Below are positions 1 through 7,781 of a stretch of DNA of 64,000 bases, one piece after another; the first letter of the stretch is position 1; each line of letters begins with the position of its first letter. This DNA is from an uncultured bacterium. Lineage in GTDB: Bacteria; Cyanobacteriota; Vampirovibrionia; Gastranaerophilales; Gastranaerophilaceae. The position numbers and the translations under genes were made by a program. The notes below the pieces were generated by a model that was not told where the DNA came from, searched no databases, and worked only from the letters and a program-made list of their open reading frames with translations. The stretch is taken from contig CASFGU010000003.1 in the NCBI GenBank assembly GCA_949294395.1, positions 1 to 64,000 on the forward strand, read 5' to 3'.

Positions 1-497
1 TAATTACCTCCCTTGTAAAGGGAGGTGGCGCGAATGCGCCGGAGGGTTTTGTTAACCTTTCACCCCTTCCACCCTTCAACTTTTCAACAGTTCTGCCTGT
101 CGGATTAGTAAATCCGACCTACAGTTATTCTTGTCCTCCCCTTGCGGGAGGACCGAAATCTCTGATTTCGAGGAGGGGTCAAAAAAGTCAATCTGAAGAT
201 AATGTAAAAGGTTTTTTTGTTAGGCTAAAAGTTCTACAGAAATCACCTGACAGAAACCCCTCACCCGAATTACTAAATTCACTAAGTTCATTAAGTAATT
301 CTACCCTCTCCCTCAAGGGGCGAGGGAGAGTAAAGAATTCACTCTTCACCTTTTCGTGGCTCTTATCGCCTTATAGTCCTAACTTCTTTAAAACCCTCTC
401 CTACCCTATCGGGCACCCTCTCCCGGAGGGAGAGGGCAATAGAGAACGCTTCACCCCTCACTCTTCACGCTTCACTTCCAGAAAGGCAGCCTTTACG
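1..497. repeat. Composite palindromic repeat cluster (locus A)
   Basis: Several repeat units lie end to end. At 6-50 is a GGGAGGTGG-type palindrome ending in GGAGGGTTTT. At about 60-90 is a TTCAAC-rich unit. At 97-121 is the palindrome TCGGATTAGTAAATCCGA. At 132-178 is a paired CCTCCCCTTGCGGGAGG / CGAAATC..GATTTCG unit. At 301-330 and 393-438 are CCCTCTCC/GGAGAGGG palindromes. At 449-476 is a TTCACCCCTCACTCTTCACG unit. Related units recur near 10970-11081, 38829 and 56340-56653. Frames 1 and 2 hit stops almost at once, but frame 3 is fully open and joins the prepilin. Confidence 0.85.
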
Positions 498-1193
498 TTG
501 GCGGAAGTCCTCATAACCCTTGGAATTATCGGAATAGTTGCGGCGATGACGCTGCCGGCGCTTATTCAAAAAAACAATAACAAAGTTGTGGAAACGCGGT
601 TAAAGAAGTTTTATTCTGCTATAAATCAGGCGGTACTCATGGCGGAAAAGGATTATGGAGATAAAAAAGTCTGGTACGAAGATTTAGCAGGAGCGGATGT
701 TGATGAGGAAGGAAATATTATAGATGGCTCATCCGAGGCGGAAGCATGGTTTAGAAAGTATCTTGCACCATATATGAAGATTACTAAGATGGAAACACTG
801 TCTGACGGCTCTTTTGTAGCTTATTTTGCTGACGGAGGAGCTTTGAGAATGCGACTTACTGATTCTACAAGAGATTGGGATTATTTCCCGGGGAATGTAA
901 ACAAATGTTTAAGTAAAAACAGCAGAAATAATTATATAAGAGAATCAACCGGCAAATGCGCATTTACATTTATTTTTAACCCTGCAGTTAATTCTGAATC
1001 GTGGAAATACCATTACAATAAAGGTTTTGAACCATATAAAGTAACATGGGATGGAAATATAGAAACCCTAAAAACAAAAAGTAACTATGGATGTAATTCA
1101 AATCCAAGCAGTTATAGGCAATATTGTACAGCATTAATCCAGATGAATGGATGGAAAATTCCGGATGATTATCCATTTAAGGTAAGTTATTAG
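3..1193 (+). CDS. Type IV prepilin-like protein with repeat-derived leader (5' end outside window)
   Basis: This is a type IV pilin or pseudopilin-like protein. The core around 480-560 encodes R-K-A-A followed by F-T-L-A-E and a long hydrophobic helix, the site read by prepilin peptidase, with Ala rather than Gly at -1. The mature part (about 230 residues) has a soluble domain with Cys pairs near 905-960 and 1090-1130. A TTG at 498 is an available start, but it would delete the F-T of the cleavage motif, so I reject it. The reading frame is open without a stop from position 3 to 1193, and there is no ATG, GTG or TTG codon in that frame between 3 and 497. The start is therefore probably upstream of the window, and the cleaved leader would include the repeat block. 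The gene ends at a strong terminator. Minor pilin versus secretion pseudopilin cannot be decided. Confidence 0.7.
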   Translation: MTSLVKGGGANAPEGFVNLSPLPPFNFSTVLPVGLVNPTYSYSCPPLAGGPKSLISRRGQKSQSEDNVKGFFVRLKVLQKSPDRNPSPELLNSLSSLSNSTLSLKGRGRVKNSLFTFSWLLSPYSPNFFKTLSYPIGHPLPEGEGNRERFTPHSSRFTSRKAAFTLAEVLITLGIIGIVAAMTLPALIQKNNNKVVETRLKKFYSAINQAVLMAEKDYGDKKVWYEDLAGADVDEEGNIIDGSSEAEAWFRKYLAPYMKITKMETLSDGSFVAYFADGGALRMRLTDSTRDWDYFPGNVNKCLSKNSRNNYIRESTGKCAFTFIFNPAVNSESWKYHYNKGFEPYKVTWDGNIETLKTKSNYGCNSNPSSYRQYCTALIQMNGWKIPDDYPFKVSY

Positions 1194-1227
1194 CAGATGA
1201 AAAATAACGTCTGAACCAATTAACCAC

Positions 1228-1262
1228 TAAAGAGGGCGCATTATTAAGCGCCCTCTTTAAAA
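1228..1262. terminator. Bidirectional terminator between prepilin gene and aroF
   Basis: An 11-bp stem (AAAGAGGGCGC with GCGCCCTCTTT, loop about 8 nt) is followed by an A/T tract on both sides. It sits between two convergent genes and can serve both. Confidence 0.85.
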
Positions 1263-1265
1263 AAT

Positions 1266-2315
1266 TTATTTCACATTTGCCGACAGGCAGGTCTTTTCGT
1301 AGTGAAGTCTGTTGTTAAACGTGTTTATCCTTGCCATAATATCTTTAAACATAGGGATTGAGAGGCTCTGTTTACCGTCGGATAGAGCGTTTTCCGGATC
1401 GTGGTGAACCTCTATCATAACACCGTCTGCTCCGACAACAAGCCCTGCTTTTGCCATAGGCTCAATTAAATACCTCTGTCCTGTACCATGGCTTGGATCT
1501 ACTATTATCGGAAGGTGTGAGTATTTCTTAATCACAGGGATTGAGGCTATATCCATAACATTTCTTGTAAATGCACTGTCAAAACTTCTTATCCCGCGTT
1601 CGCAGAGTATTACTTTAGAATTCCCCTGATACATAATGTGTTCGGCGGCAAGAAGAAATTCTCTTATTGTGCTTGCAAGTCCGCGCTTAAGGATTACCGG
1701 CTTGCTGCATCTTCCTACAGCCTGCAAAAGCTTGAAATTCTGGACATTCCTTGCTCCAATCTGCAAAACATCAACGTAATCAAGCATCATCGGAAGATCA
1801 GAAGCGTCCATAATTTCAGATACTGTCAAAAGTCCGGTTTCTTCACCGGCACGCTTCAGGTAACGCAGAGCCTTTTCTCCGTATCCCTGAAAGTCGTAAG
1901 GAGAAGTTCTCGGCTTGAACGCGCCCCCGCGCAAAAATTCGCAGCCCATTTCTTTTGCTGCAACCGCTACTCTTAACAGTCCGGCATAATCGTTTTCTAC
2001 CGAACACGGCCCGACCATTGCGACCGGCTTATTATTCCCGCCTATTTTTACACCGTTAGGAAATTCTATTACGGTATCCTCCGGCTTTCTGTCACGTGAG
2101 GCAAGTCTGAAGGGTTCTCTTATAACTTTAACTTCTTTAACTCCGTCAAGAGCCGCAATCCTGCCTGGCGTAACTGTGGTTTTATCTCCTATAGCATCAA
2201 TAACTGTGTGAATGTTTCCGACATTGCATCTGACTTCAAACCCGTTGTCCTTAAGCAAATCTATAACACGCTGGATTTGAACTTTGGTAGCGTTACGCTC
2301 CATTATGATAATCAT
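1266..2315 (-). CDS. aroF: 3-deoxy-7-phosphoheptulonate (DAHP) synthase, type I-beta
   Basis: This enzyme condenses phosphoenolpyruvate with erythrose 4-phosphate, the first step of the shikimate pathway, in the cytoplasm. The first 70 or so residues look like the ferredoxin-like regulatory domain found in Thermotoga-type enzymes, beginning M-I-I-I-M. The catalytic barrel follows, with GPCSVE near residue 102, RGGAFKPRTSPY, QIGARNVQNF, ILCERGIRSF, DPSHGTGQR and a final EVHHDPENALSDGKQS. The length of 349 residues suits this subfamily. An AAGGAG ribosome site precedes the ATG. It is monocistronic, and the N-terminal domain suggests allosteric feedback control. Confidence in the family is high. 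The symbol is generic, since naming of this subfamily varies between species. Confidence 0.95.
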   Translation of the reverse strand: MIIIMERNATKVQIQRVIDLLKDNGFEVRCNVGNIHTVIDAIGDKTTVTPGRIAALDGVKEVKVIREPFRLASRDRKPEDTVIEFPNGVKIGGNNKPVAMVGPCSVENDYAGLLRVAVAAKEMGCEFLRGGAFKPRTSPYDFQGYGEKALRYLKRAGEETGLLTVSEIMDASDLPMMLDYVDVLQIGARNVQNFKLLQAVGRCSKPVILKRGLASTIREFLLAAEHIMYQGNSKVILCERGIRSFDSAFTRNVMDIASIPVIKKYSHLPIIVDPSHGTGQRYLIEPMAKAGLVVGADGVMIEVHHDPENALSDGKQSLSIPMFKDIMARINTFNNRLHYEKTCLSANVK

Positions 2316-2382
2316 ACTTTTCTATCTCCTTAATCTGTTAATGACGTAGTAATTGTATTAATTAGTGTAATATAAACAATTC

Positions 2383-2985
2383 TTATTGGCAATTTAATTT
2401 AAGCTTTCTTTGAAGATTTATTGCGGGAAAATATTCCGGCAGTACGCCGAGGCATTTGTTTATATAGATTTGAGTGTTTTTAAAGTCGTTTTTATTAAAA
2501 TAATATTCTGCAAAAAGATAGTGAAGTTCAGGATCGTTGTAAAAATAGTTTTCCGCCTGTTGCAGAAAATATAATCCTTCTTTTTCATAGCCGGATTTCA
2601 AGAGAACCCGTCCGATGTACTTGTGAACTTCCGGATTAATTGTGCAGAGCCAGTCAGCGTACCTTATAATATTCTCAAAGTAATCACCTTTGTAATATTT
2701 TAATAAAAGATTTAAGTCAATCTCGAGAAAGTTTCTCAGCTGCAAATATGTCGGGTATGTAGTGACTTGCCCTGCAGCAAGGCTGCAAAGAAATAATCCC
2801 CATTGGGCGCGCACATCTTTTTCAGCATTTCTTGCAAAAAGTTCTTTTGCATTTTTCAAATCGTCTTCCATTAAGCAGCAGTACGCAGCTTCAATATTAT
2901 AACCGTTATTCTCAAAAAATTGCCGGCACCCGTCAATGTCGGATGCCAACAATTTATTTTTTGCAAGTTTATAATTTAATTCCAT
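2383..2985 (-). CDS. TPR-like repeat protein, cytoplasmic
   Basis: This 200-residue protein has no signal peptide or membrane segment. It is built from helical pairs that look like degenerate tetratricopeptide repeats, for example the stretches ending Y-I-G-R-V-L-L-K-S-G and H-Y-L-F-A-E-Y-Y-F-N-K-N-D-F. The function is unknown; TPR proteins usually scaffold protein complexes. It starts 4 bp after the stop of the upstream secreted TPR gene and has no clear Shine-Dalgarno sequence, which suggests translational coupling. The two probably act together. A low-confidence alternative is a SEL1-like helical protein. Confidence 0.6.
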   Translation of the reverse strand: MELNYKLAKNKLLASDIDGCRQFFENNGYNIEAAYCCLMEDDLKNAKELFARNAEKDVRAQWGLFLCSLAAGQVTTYPTYLQLRNFLEIDLNLLLKYYKGDYFENIIRYADWLCTINPEVHKYIGRVLLKSGYEKEGLYFLQQAENYFYNDPELHYLFAEYYFNKNDFKNTQIYINKCLGVLPEYFPAINLQRKLKLNCQ

Positions 2986-2989
2986 AAGG

Positions 2990-4123
2990 TTAATTATTTG
3001 TATTGGTATTCATACTATTCAAACTGTTCATCATTGAATTCATCATCATAGCCTGAATAACGTTCGGGTCGATATTCTGTCCGTTGTTAGCATTCATCAT
3101 ATATGGAAGCATATACATCATAGGATCAGGGCTTGTACTATTACCGCCGTTAAGCATCATGCTCATCTGCTGCATTTGCGGATCCGGAGTGTAAGCCATA
3201 GGATTTTGTGCCGGCTGTACCTGCGGTGTCTGTGCTGCAGGTTGTATTCCATGTACTGCATCGGACTGCGGTTCTGTTTGTGCTGATATATTTAATCCCG
3301 CACGTTTCAGAACATCCAGAGCTTCTAAAACTTCGGAGTTTGAAGGTGTTTTAGAGTTTTTTTTTGAGCCATTATCTGCAAATGCCAGTTTATCAGTTGA
3401 AAGAATTTGTGATTTATTAAGCTGTTTCATTTTTTCAACTTCTTCCGGAGTGAGTGTTTTTCCGTTGTTAATTTTGTTCTGGATAGCTCTGAGCTGCATT
3501 TTTTTCCAGTCTGTATTAAATTCATCTGAAAACCCGTTGCCGTATGGCGATGCTATAAATTCATCCAGTTCATCGGTTCCTTCTCCTGTTGAAGCACCTG
3601 TGCAGGATGGCTCTCCGTTTACACAGGCTTTCCCTCTTACCGCGTATTCGACGAGCATAGGATTTTTATTCAGGTTGATTACTCTCTGGTAAGCCGCAAG
3701 AGCCTGATCTTTCTTTCCTGCCTTTACATAAGCCATCGCAAGATAGTAGTATGCGAGTGAATTTTCCGGTTCTTTTTTCAAGATGGAATAGAGTTCCTGA
3801 ATGCAGCCTGTATAATTATGTTTTTTATATCTGGCTACGGCGCTTTTCATTGTGGCTTTAGGATAGTAGACCGGCAGTTCGGTAATATCTCCGAAAATTT
3901 CTTCATCGGTTACAGGTTCACTTTCGTCAATTGAAGTCTGCTGCTGCGCCTGTTCAGCCTGTTCACGCGCTTCTCTTTCACGTCTAAGCTGTTCTTTGCC
4001 CTTGTACAAATTTTCACCCGGAATGCCTTCCGCATAAGATACGCCTGCCAGCTGTATGCCGGCTGCTGATGTGAACATTATTGCCGCAATTAGTAAAGCC
4101 AGTTTTTTATTCATTTTCATCAT
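2990..4123 (-). CDS. Secreted TPR protein with Met/Asn-rich tail
   Basis: The protein starts with a signal peptide of about 31 residues (M-M-K-M-N-K-K, a hydrophobic core, then S-Y-A). A Glu/Gln-rich charged linker follows, then TPR-like helices around residues 85-165 with the hallmark AYYYLAMAYVKAGKKDQAL. A Thr/Ser-rich low-complexity region comes next. The last 70 or so residues are very rich in Met, Asn and Pro. It is likely exported to the periplasm or outer face. An AGGAAG ribosome site lies just before the ATG cluster, and I kept the first Met. It is the first gene of a two-gene unit with the cytoplasmic TPR protein. The function is unknown; the methionine-rich tail could be a metal-binding or flexible adhesive segment, which is inference only. 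Confidence 0.6.
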   Translation of the reverse strand: MMKMNKKLALLIAAIMFTSAAGIQLAGVSYAEGIPGENLYKGKEQLRREREAREQAEQAQQQTSIDESEPVTDEEIFGDITELPVYYPKATMKSAVARYKKHNYTGCIQELYSILKKEPENSLAYYYLAMAYVKAGKKDQALAAYQRVINLNKNPMLVEYAVRGKACVNGEPSCTGASTGEGTDELDEFIASPYGNGFSDEFNTDWKKMQLRAIQNKINNGKTLTPEEVEKMKQLNKSQILSTDKLAFADNGSKKNSKTPSNSEVLEALDVLKRAGLNISAQTEPQSDAVHGIQPAAQTPQVQPAQNPMAYTPDPQMQQMSMMLNGGNSTSPDPMMYMLPYMMNANNGQNIDPNVIQAMMMNSMMNSLNSMNTNTNN

Positions 4124-4222
4124 CCTTCTCTTCCTAATGTAATGATTTTTTTTACAAAATCAAGTTTCTCTCTTATTATTATATAACATTTTCGGGAAAG
4201 TTTCTAGTATAAATATATGATT

Positions 4223-4774
4223 TTATCTCAAACTGAATTTACACCCGCAGTAATTCTGTCTGTAAAGCCCTAGTTCTTTTGATATTTTGTTAGTTTTTAG
4301 AAATCCGTCTTTTTTCTTAAAATCTATATCAAGGTAATTAAGATTGTATTTTTGTGCAATTTCTTTGCCTAGGGCGGAAAGAAGTTTAAAATTTTTGTGC
4401 GGGCTAATGACTATTGAGGTTGTAAAATTCTCAAATCCGTTTTCTTTTGCGTAAGCGGCTGTTTTTTCAAGCCGGAGTTTAAAGCATTCTGTGCAGCGTC
4501 TGCCTTTTTCCGGTTCATTTTCAAGTCCTTTCGCCGCTGTATAAAATTCTTCAGGATTATAAATTTCTTCAATTAGTTCAACGCCGAGGCTGCCGCAAAG
4601 GGTTTGTTCGGCTTTGAGCCTTTTCCGGTATTCTGTATCCGGATAGATATTCGGGTTGTAGAAGTAAACACTGACAGAGTACCCTGCATCTTTCAAAAAA
4701 GACACAGGGTATCCAGAACATATTCCGCAGCAGGCATGAAGCAGTATTTTATTTCTTTTTTCCACCTTTTTCAA
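4223..4774 (-). CDS. queH: Epoxyqueuosine reductase QueH
   Basis: QueH (formerly DUF208) reduces epoxyqueuosine to queuosine in the tRNA wobble position and replaces QueG where that enzyme is absent. The sequence shows the family cysteines: HACCGICSG at residues 13-21, RRCTECFKLRLE in the middle and YCGCKF at the C-terminus, which bind an iron-sulfur cluster and a second metal. The YFYNPNIYP motif is typical. The 183-residue length fits. The start lies inside the 3' end of the VKOR fusion gene (26-bp overlap), so translation is likely coupled. No queuosine or preQ1 riboswitch is visible, and no other que gene lies in the window. Confidence 0.93.
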   Translation of the reverse strand: MKKVEKRNKILLHACCGICSGYPVSFLKDAGYSVSVYFYNPNIYPDTEYRKRLKAEQTLCGSLGVELIEEIYNPEEFYTAAKGLENEPEKGRRCTECFKLRLEKTAAYAKENGFENFTTSIVISPHKNFKLLSALGKEIAQKYNLNYLDIDFKKKDGFLKTNKISKELGLYRQNYCGCKFSLR

Positions 4775-5957
4775 TTACCCATTTTTTTAAATCCGGATAG
4801 GCTCTGAGACCTATGTAGACATCGTTTCCTATTTTCATTGACGGGGTTCCGTTTATACCCTGTTTAAAGCTTTCGTCAATTTCATCAAGAACCTGTTGTC
4901 TTATCTGAGGACTGTCAGCATCTTTTTTCAGCTGTTCCATATCCAATCCGAGATCTTCTGCAACTTTAAGCATTTTTTGTTCGTCAAAAGGTTCGTTTGC
5001 CGCAATATTCTGGAAAAACGCATTATCTATATCCCAGAGTTTTCCCTGTTTCTGCGCGGCAAGCGCATATCTTGCCATTTTGCAGGAGCCGACATGGTAA
5101 GGCTGGGTAAGATATTTATTGCATTCTGTATCAAGCGGCAGGTTTTTGTGTACGATTTTGACATTCTTTAATTCTTTTGCAAGTTTATAAATCATCATGT
5201 TGTGAACTTTACAGATAGGGCAGCGGTAGTCTGTGTATGAATAAAATATAATTTCTCCGTTTTCGTTGCCGAGAACATTACCCGAAACTGCATATTTATT
5301 AGTCTTTGCTTCAATAAATTCTTTGAAGCCTCTTGCATTTTTTACCTGCGGAGCAAACTTCATTGTGGCGGTTGTATAGGTAAGACCGCCTGCTGCAAGA
5401 AGCATTACAATGATAAACGCAATAAGGTAAGCTTTATTTTTTATTGCATCAAGGAAGTCCATAACGCTCTGTTTGAAAGCTTTTACAACTCCGCCGTTTT
5501 TGTAGTCAAGCGCGGTGAGTGCAATAAGTAAGTCAATAACATAAGTCAGCGCGCAGAGGATACATAATTTTTTAATCTCAAAAAGGCTTATGCAAAGCAA
5601 AATCATTGAAATTGAAAATGCGATTATTCCTAGTGAAGCTATATAATCCAGAGGATTTTTAAACACTTCCATAAATTTAAAAAGCTTGATGTTTTTAAGT
5701 TTATCCGCAATGAGCATAAGAAATATAAAAGAATATAAAAATAATCCCCAGTAGGCAAGCGGTATCCCGAAAAACTGGGATTCCGGAGTCCTTGCAACAC
5801 CGTCGCAGTCAATCAGATCATTTACCGAACAAAAACTCGGCAGTGCATAAGGATTAAAGTTTGCTTCATGATAAATTACGGCAAGTTTTATTGTTGTTAA
5901 AAATCCTATCAACGCAAGTATAAAAACAGCTATCTTCTTCTTAAGTGTGGTTTCCAT
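4749..5957 (-). CDS. VKOR-thioredoxin (DsbA-like) fusion, disulfide bond formation
   Basis: This membrane protein makes disulfides in exported proteins. A vitamin K epoxide reductase domain passes electrons to quinone, and a fused thioredoxin-like domain oxidises substrates. The VKOR half has several transmembrane segments between residues 9 and 190, the loop cysteines C43 and C51, and the CILC redox centre at 132-135. The C-terminal domain (about 205-400) is DsbA/DsbG-like, with C246-P-I-C249 and a cis-Pro region G-T-P-S. Such fusions are characteristic of cyanobacteria and some other diderms. At 402 residues it is full length. It is the first gene of a unit with queH. Cys-bearing exported proteins in this window, such as the prepilin and the protein at 21971, are plausible clients, which is inference. 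Confidence 0.92.
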   Translation of the reverse strand: METTLKKKIAVFILALIGFLTTIKLAVIYHEANFNPYALPSFCSVNDLIDCDGVARTPESQFFGIPLAYWGLFLYSFIFLMLIADKLKNIKLFKFMEVFKNPLDYIASLGIIAFSISMILLCISLFEIKKLCILCALTYVIDLLIALTALDYKNGGVVKAFKQSVMDFLDAIKNKAYLIAFIIVMLLAAGGLTYTTATMKFAPQVKNARGFKEFIEAKTNKYAVSGNVLGNENGEIIFYSYTDYRCPICKVHNMMIYKLAKELKNVKIVHKNLPLDTECNKYLTQPYHVGSCKMARYALAAQKQGKLWDIDNAFFQNIAANEPFDEQKMLKVAEDLGLDMEQLKKDADSPQIRQQVLDEIDESFKQGINGTPSMKIGNDVYIGLRAYPDLKKWVIEKGGKKK

Positions 5958-6046
5958 TATTATATTCTCCTATTCCATAAGGCTATTTTACAATCTTTAT
6001 TATTATAAATCAATACCGGAAAGTAGTAAAAATTTTCGCAAAAACA

Positions 6047-6075
6047 TTGATTAATCTTTTGTTTTAATATATAAT
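6047..6075 (+). promoter_or_regulatory. Sigma70-type promoter for the 6092 gene
   Basis: TTGATT and TATAAT are separated by 17 bp. The -10 ends 16 bp before the ATG, and a GAGG ribosome site lies between. Confidence 0.6.
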
Positions 6076-6091
6076 TTATTTTGAGGTTTAG

Positions 6092-6841
6092 ATGAAGAAA
6101 AATATTTTTAACTTATTTCTGAATAAATTACTCGAGTATCCGCTGTGGGTTAAGCAGGTAGTATATTTAAGACTGCATCAGAACATGCAGAACTATCACT
6201 GTGAACGATATATTGTTAAAAATCCCGATAAACTGTTTTCTACATTTGTTCCGACAGTCACTTTTACCGGCAAAACCGAAATGTGGAACAAAATGAGCGG
6301 GCTGGATACAAATATTTATAATTTTTTAAACCTCTGTTATGAAGGATACAGTATACTGGAAATTTCTCTTAATACATTTCTTTCAATGGAAGAAGTAGCC
6401 AAGCACTGTATATTTTGTATAGAGCAGAATTACATAGAGGTTCCTGACAGCACAGAAGTCCTTGCAATGGCAGGATTTATTGCTGGAAAGTTTAAAACCG
6501 GAGAATATTACAGAATTAACGGTTCAATAACCATAGACCAGCTGGATTACGCTATTATGGAGCAGCGCCGGCTTGACGACAGAATGGAGCACAAACTTTT
6601 CGGAAAAGTTCTTGTCGATCTGGGGTTTGTGACAGAAGAAAACGTAAAAACCCTCTTTATTCTTAGAAACGATGCCAGAAGAAGGTTTATTCTCGACAGC
6701 GACAAAATGGTATCAGCAAAGCTTCCTGATCAGGAGAAAGAAGATTACGACAACGAGATTGAGGAGCTTAAAAAGGAAAACAAAGCTCTTAAGCAAAGGT
6801 TGATGCAGTTATTAGATCTTGTAAAGGATAAATATGATTAG
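6092..6841 (+). CDS. MshEN-like / coiled-coil protein of unknown function
   Basis: I do not recognise a named family for this 249-residue protein. Residues 1-110 resemble a helical winged-helix-like fold. Residues about 145-195 (ITIDQLDYAIMEQ... GKVLVDLGFVTEENVKTLF) resemble the N-terminal domain of GspE/PilB ATPases (MshEN), which can bind cyclic di-GMP. The last 30 residues are a charged coiled coil. There is no signal peptide. It overlaps the asparaginase start by 8 bp, so the two are cotranscribed. A link to type IV pili or c-di-GMP is suggested by the domain and by the pilin and HD-GYP genes nearby, but remains inference. Confidence 0.5.
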   Translation: MKKNIFNLFLNKLLEYPLWVKQVVYLRLHQNMQNYHCERYIVKNPDKLFSTFVPTVTFTGKTEMWNKMSGLDTNIYNFLNLCYEGYSILEISLNTFLSMEEVAKHCIFCIEQNYIEVPDSTEVLAMAGFIAGKFKTGEYYRINGSITIDQLDYAIMEQRRLDDRMEHKLFGKVLVDLGFVTEENVKTLFILRNDARRRFILDSDKMVSAKLPDQEKEDYDNEIEELKKENKALKQRLMQLLDLVKDKYD

Positions 6842-7781
6842 CGATCCTGCGCTTTTAGTTAAATATGTACGAGATGGGCTGGTTGAGCAGACTCATTCAG
6901 GTTTTGTCATCGTTTCTGACAGAGAACATATTATTGACAGCAACGGTGAGTCGAACGGGTATCCTTTCTATCTGCGTTCCTGTGCAAAACCTTTGCAGGC
7001 TGCTCTTATTATAGATTACGGCATGGATATTAAGTACAATATGACACAGGAAGAAATTGCTCTCTGCTGTGCTTCCCACGCAGGCGAAAAAATCCATGTT
7101 GAAACTGCGGTTAATCTTTTAAAAAAAATAGAGCTTGATGAAAGCTGTCTGCACTGCGGGCTGCATAAACCTATATCCAAAACCGAACAGGAAAAACTCC
7201 TTCTTAAAGGAAAAAAGGAAAATATTTTTCAGAACAACTGTGTCGGTAAGCATATTATGATGCTAGGGTTATGTAAAATGAACAACTGGGATTTATCGGA
7301 TTACGAAGATAAAGAGCATCCGCTTCAGACTGCAATCAGAAAGCGTATTTCAGAGTTGTGCGGTTTGAAAAAAGAATACCCTGTAACTAAAGACGGATGC
7401 GGGGTTCCTATTATGTCAATGCCTCTTGAAAATATGGCAAAGGGATATTTGAATCTTTTTTGCAATCCGCGTTATGAAAAGATTAAACTTGCTTTTCTTA
7501 AGTGTCCTTACATAATCGGCGGTGAAAACAGGCTGGATACAAAAATTATGGAAAACTCGGACAAACTTGTTGCAAAAGTTGGCGCTGGCGGGCTATGTAT
7601 TGTTGTTAATACTGAAACTGAAGAAGCCCTTGTTGTCAAAATCTGCGACTGTGATATGAAAGCGCGTGAACTTGTTGTGCTCGATAGTCTTAAAAATCTG
7701 AGGTGGGCGAACATAGACGCAGACCATTCCATAAAAACACTTCACGGTGAAACGGTCGGCGAAATTGTTACCTGTTTATAG
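6834..7781 (+). CDS. Asparaginase (PF06089 family)
   Basis: This is a cytoplasmic L-asparaginase of the family that includes the Rhizobium etli thermolabile enzyme, hydrolysing asparagine to aspartate and ammonia. Visible family motifs are RSCAKPLQA near residue 48, ALCCASHAGE near 80, NNCVGKHIMML near 135, DGCGVPIMSMP near 185, and the C-terminal VAKVGAGGLCIV. The length of 315 residues is normal. The ATG overlaps the end of the upstream gene and has an AAGGA-type ribosome site. The 3' end overlaps the convergent lysozyme gene by 14 bp. Physiologically it could supply aspartate and ammonia from amino-acid-rich surroundings. Confidence 0.9.
   Translation: MISDPALLVKYVRDGLVEQTHSGFVIVSDREHIIDSNGESNGYPFYLRSCAKPLQAALIIDYGMDIKYNMTQEEIALCCASHAGEKIHVETAVNLLKKIELDESCLHCGLHKPISKTEQEKLLLKGKKENIFQNNCVGKHIMMLGLCKMNNWDLSDYEDKEHPLQTAIRKRISELCGLKKEYPVTKDGCGVPIMSMPLENMAKGYLNLFCNPRYEKIKLAFLKCPYIIGGENRLDTKIMENSDKLVAKVGAGGLCIVVNTETEEALVVKICDCDMKARELVVLDSLKNLRWANIDADHSIKTLHGETVGEIVTCL

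Noticed and set aside
498-500. TTG at 498 as the start of the prepilin gene
   Set aside because: It lies inside the F-T-L-A-E motif and would remove the cleavage site; the frame is open through the repeats instead.
4124-4222. PreQ1/queuosine riboswitch near queH
   Set aside because: This stretch lies downstream of queH, and no stem-pseudoknot pattern is seen in the VKOR leader either.
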